DNA from: Candidatus Woesearchaeota archaeon
GTDB lineage: Archaea > Nanobdellota > Nanobdellia > Woesearchaeales > UBA9989
Length of the DNA stretch: 35,558 nt
Assembly: GCA_013329045.1 (NCBI GenBank)
Contig: DUKZ01000017.1
Span: forward strand, 1-35,558
Direction: 5' to 3'
Made by a program: the position numbers and the translations under genes. Below the pieces are notes generated by a model that was given only the letters and a program-made list of their open reading frames with translations, was not told the origin of the DNA and searched no databases. This document shows positions 34,516 to 35,558 of the stretch, one piece after another; position 1 is the first letter of the stretch, and each line of letters starts with the position of its first letter.

Positions 34516-35343
34516 CTAAGGGCTGAGGGTTGGGATATTGTTGAGCTCGTCCAGGGGGCTTTTGATGCAGTGAAGCCGTGATGATGTTTTGATGTATGTC
34601 AATGTGGTGCTCATGTTTGCATGGCCAAGCATTGTCTGGATGACAACAAGAGGGTAGCCGGCATCGATGAGATGGGTGGCAAAAGAGTGCCTGAGAGTGT
34701 GGGGATGGACATTTTTGTATAAGCCAGCCTTTTTTGCTGCCTCTTTTACTATGAGCTGAACACTCATAATGCTTAGATGATGATTGTTGTTTCCCGAAAA
34801 GAGCCATTTTCCCTTCATGTGAAGGTGAATTTTCTCTTTAATTGACTCAGGGATAACAAACATTCTATCTTTCTTTCCTTTCCCGCACCTCACCCAGCCC
34901 CGCATCTGGTCGAGATCGATATCCCTTGGTCTCAGCCTTATAACTTCCCCAACCCTCAGCCCGGAGCCGTATAACAGTTCAACAATGAGGCGATGCTTTG
35001 GGTTTTCTATTGTATTGATAAGAGAGTGCACCTCTTCTTTTGATAAGACCACAGGAAGCTTTTTTGGTTTTTTGATGCCTCTCAAGCTGAGAAGCAGTCT
35101 TTTCTTCAGCACCACGCCAAAAAAGAACTTGATTGACTGCAGATGCACATTAACAGTACTACCTGCTTTTTCCTTCTTGCAGAGTTCATCAAGGTATTCT
35201 ATGACATCTTGCTTAGTTATCTCATGAAGCTGTTTGTTGCACTGTTTCTTGAACGCATGGATGCAATGAAGATATGTCTTTACCGTTTTTAATGACATAC
35301 CTCTCAGCCGGGCATGTTGTTCCACAGCAGCATCAATATCCAT
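34516..35343 (-). CDS. tyrosine recombinase, XerA/archaeal integrase type
   Basis: The 275-residue protein has an N-terminal SAM-like DNA-binding half (residues 1-90) and a catalytic half with all expected residues: Arg130 (GSGLRVGEVIRL), Lys155 (CGKGKKDR), His215-Arg218 (HPHTLRHSFATH), His241 (LGHANM) and Tyr250 (TYIKTS). It ends IKSPLDELNNIP, the C-terminal tail common in this family. The ATG at 35343 is chosen because the TATA (GATATATTAA) is 27 bases upstream. The 41-bp direct repeat codes for this tail (34532-34572). It could be the host XerA resolvase or a mobile-element integrase. Confidence 0.88.
   Translation of the reverse strand: MDIDAAVEQHARLRGMSLKTVKTYLHCIHAFKKQCNKQLHEITKQDVIEYLDELCKKEKAGSTVNVHLQSIKFFFGVVLKKRLLLSLRGIKKPKKLPVVLSKEEVHSLINTIENPKHRLIVELLYGSGLRVGEVIRLRPRDIDLDQMRGWVRCGKGKKDRMFVIPESIKEKIHLHMKGKWLFSGNNNHHLSIMSVQLIVKEAAKKAGLYKNVHPHTLRHSFATHLIDAGYPLVVIQTMLGHANMSTTLTYIKTSSRLHCIKSPLDELNNIPTLSP
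34532..34572 (+). repeat. 41-bp direct repeat, copy B (candidate att site)
   Basis: Second copy of 33656-33696, one mismatch at base 9, with the 32-bp core at 34541-34572. Here it lies in the 3' end of the recombinase gene on the opposite reading strand, encoding HCIKSPLDEL in the protein. Archaeal SSV-type elements also keep their att site in the integrase gene (established knowledge). Confidence 0.78.
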
Positions 35344-35365
35344 ACAACATAGTGGGTTATTCTCC

Positions 35366-35375
35366 TTAATATATC
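35366..35375 (-). promoter_or_regulatory. TATA box of the recombinase gene
   Basis: GATATATTAA on the minus strand, centred 27 bases before the ATG at 35343, leaderless spacing. Confidence 0.5.
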
Positions 35376-35385
35376 TCACTCAGGG

Positions 35386-35407
35386 TTGTCCAGTGTCCAG
35401 TTGAAAG
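35386..35407 (+). other. tandem ORB-like motifs (candidate)
   Basis: TTGTCCAGTG (35386-35395) followed by TCCAGTTGAAAG (35396-35407). The second resembles the Methanothermobacter-type mini-ORB (CAGTTGAAA), the first the TCCAGTG half. They lie 2 kb from cdc6, upstream of the recombinase promoter. The rest of the right end (35408-35558) is AT-rich with no gene or structure that I can support. Confidence 0.3.
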
Positions 35408-35558
35408 AAATTCATTGATTCTGATTTTTATGCAGAACCTTTGAATTTAATGCGAGTCCATAACATTTAATGGAACCAAAAAAACAACTCCTTACCCCCT
35501 CAAAAAACCCAAAAAATTAATAGTTTGTATAATAGATGTTAAATCCAATTTTCTCGTT

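Noticed and set aside
1..35558. CRISPR arrays, insertion sequences and transposases
   Set aside because: No regularly spaced 25-37 base repeats with unique spacers, and no transposase-like protein is present. The only mobile-element signs are the recombinase and the 41-bp direct repeats.

Overview
The window reads as a piece of an archaeal chromosome, most like a DPANN/Woesearchaeota-type or related lineage (inference from gene content; no search was run). The archaeal signs are an Orc1/Cdc6 initiator, an OB-fold single-stranded DNA-binding protein, two AbrB-PhoU fusion regulators, a phosphoenolpyruvate synthase, a cytosolic group 3b-type [NiFe] hydrogenase, an archaeal XerA-like recombinase, a THUMP-type RNA methyltransferase and clear TATA-box promoters. 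At more than ten genes the TATA box is centred 22-29 bases before the start codon, which implies leaderless mRNAs. That spacing was used here to correct many start codons. Genes inside operons instead carry Shine-Dalgarno motifs or ATGA overlaps.

Layout. 1-2000: an MNT nucleotidyltransferase with a short, possibly truncated HEPN-like partner, then a 38-residue protein with an RNase H-like exonuclease, then a small helical protein. 2000-8230: nickel-enzyme support, comprising hypA, hypC, a protein with a HypC-like C-terminus, a three-gene metal/chelate ABC importer, a HAD hydrolase, and an AbrB-PhoU regulator coupled to a hydrogenase maturation protease. 8270-15400: an accessory block read mostly leftward. 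It has five genes (CFI-box protein, Pro/Gly-rich protein, membrane-anchored repeat protein, coiled-coil protein, membrane LRR protein), a divergent AbrB-PhoU regulator, and a large protein kinase with an N-terminal repeat array. 15500-19400: two ArsR-regulated units, one with SHOCT membrane proteins, a methyltransferase, DUF302 and DsrE proteins, the other with a CCC-type small protein and a DUF318 permease. Each ArsR gene has a palindromic operator over its transcription start. 19475-24020: the hydrogenase operon hydBGDA and a degenerate RecA-like gene. 24150-31550: a potassium channel, an RNA methyltransferase, two unknown proteins, ppsA and a Cys-rich lipoprotein. 31690-35560: SSB, a structured element, cdc6, a lipoate-ligase accessory domain, a VapBC pair and a tyrosine recombinase.

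How it fits together. HypA, HypC, the M52-type protease and probably the ABC importer serve the hydrogenase. Its large subunit still carries a 9-residue C-terminal extension after the last metal-binding motif, the kind of peptide such a protease removes. The hydrogenase would exchange electrons between H2 and NAD(P)H in the cytoplasm.

The most unusual signals are non-coding. (1) Two 82-85 nt elements (19475-19559 and 23456-23537) lie just after the stop codons of hydA and of the gene before the hydrogenase operon. They share one three-way-junction fold in which compensatory changes preserve nearly every stem, and both carry the same 3-nt bulge. (2) A 149-nt structured element (32151-32299) lies beside cdc6. 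(3) A 41-bp direct repeat with a 32-bp perfect core joins the 3' end of the lipoate-ligase gene to the 3' end of the recombinase gene, bracketing VapBC, and looks like an attachment-site pair.
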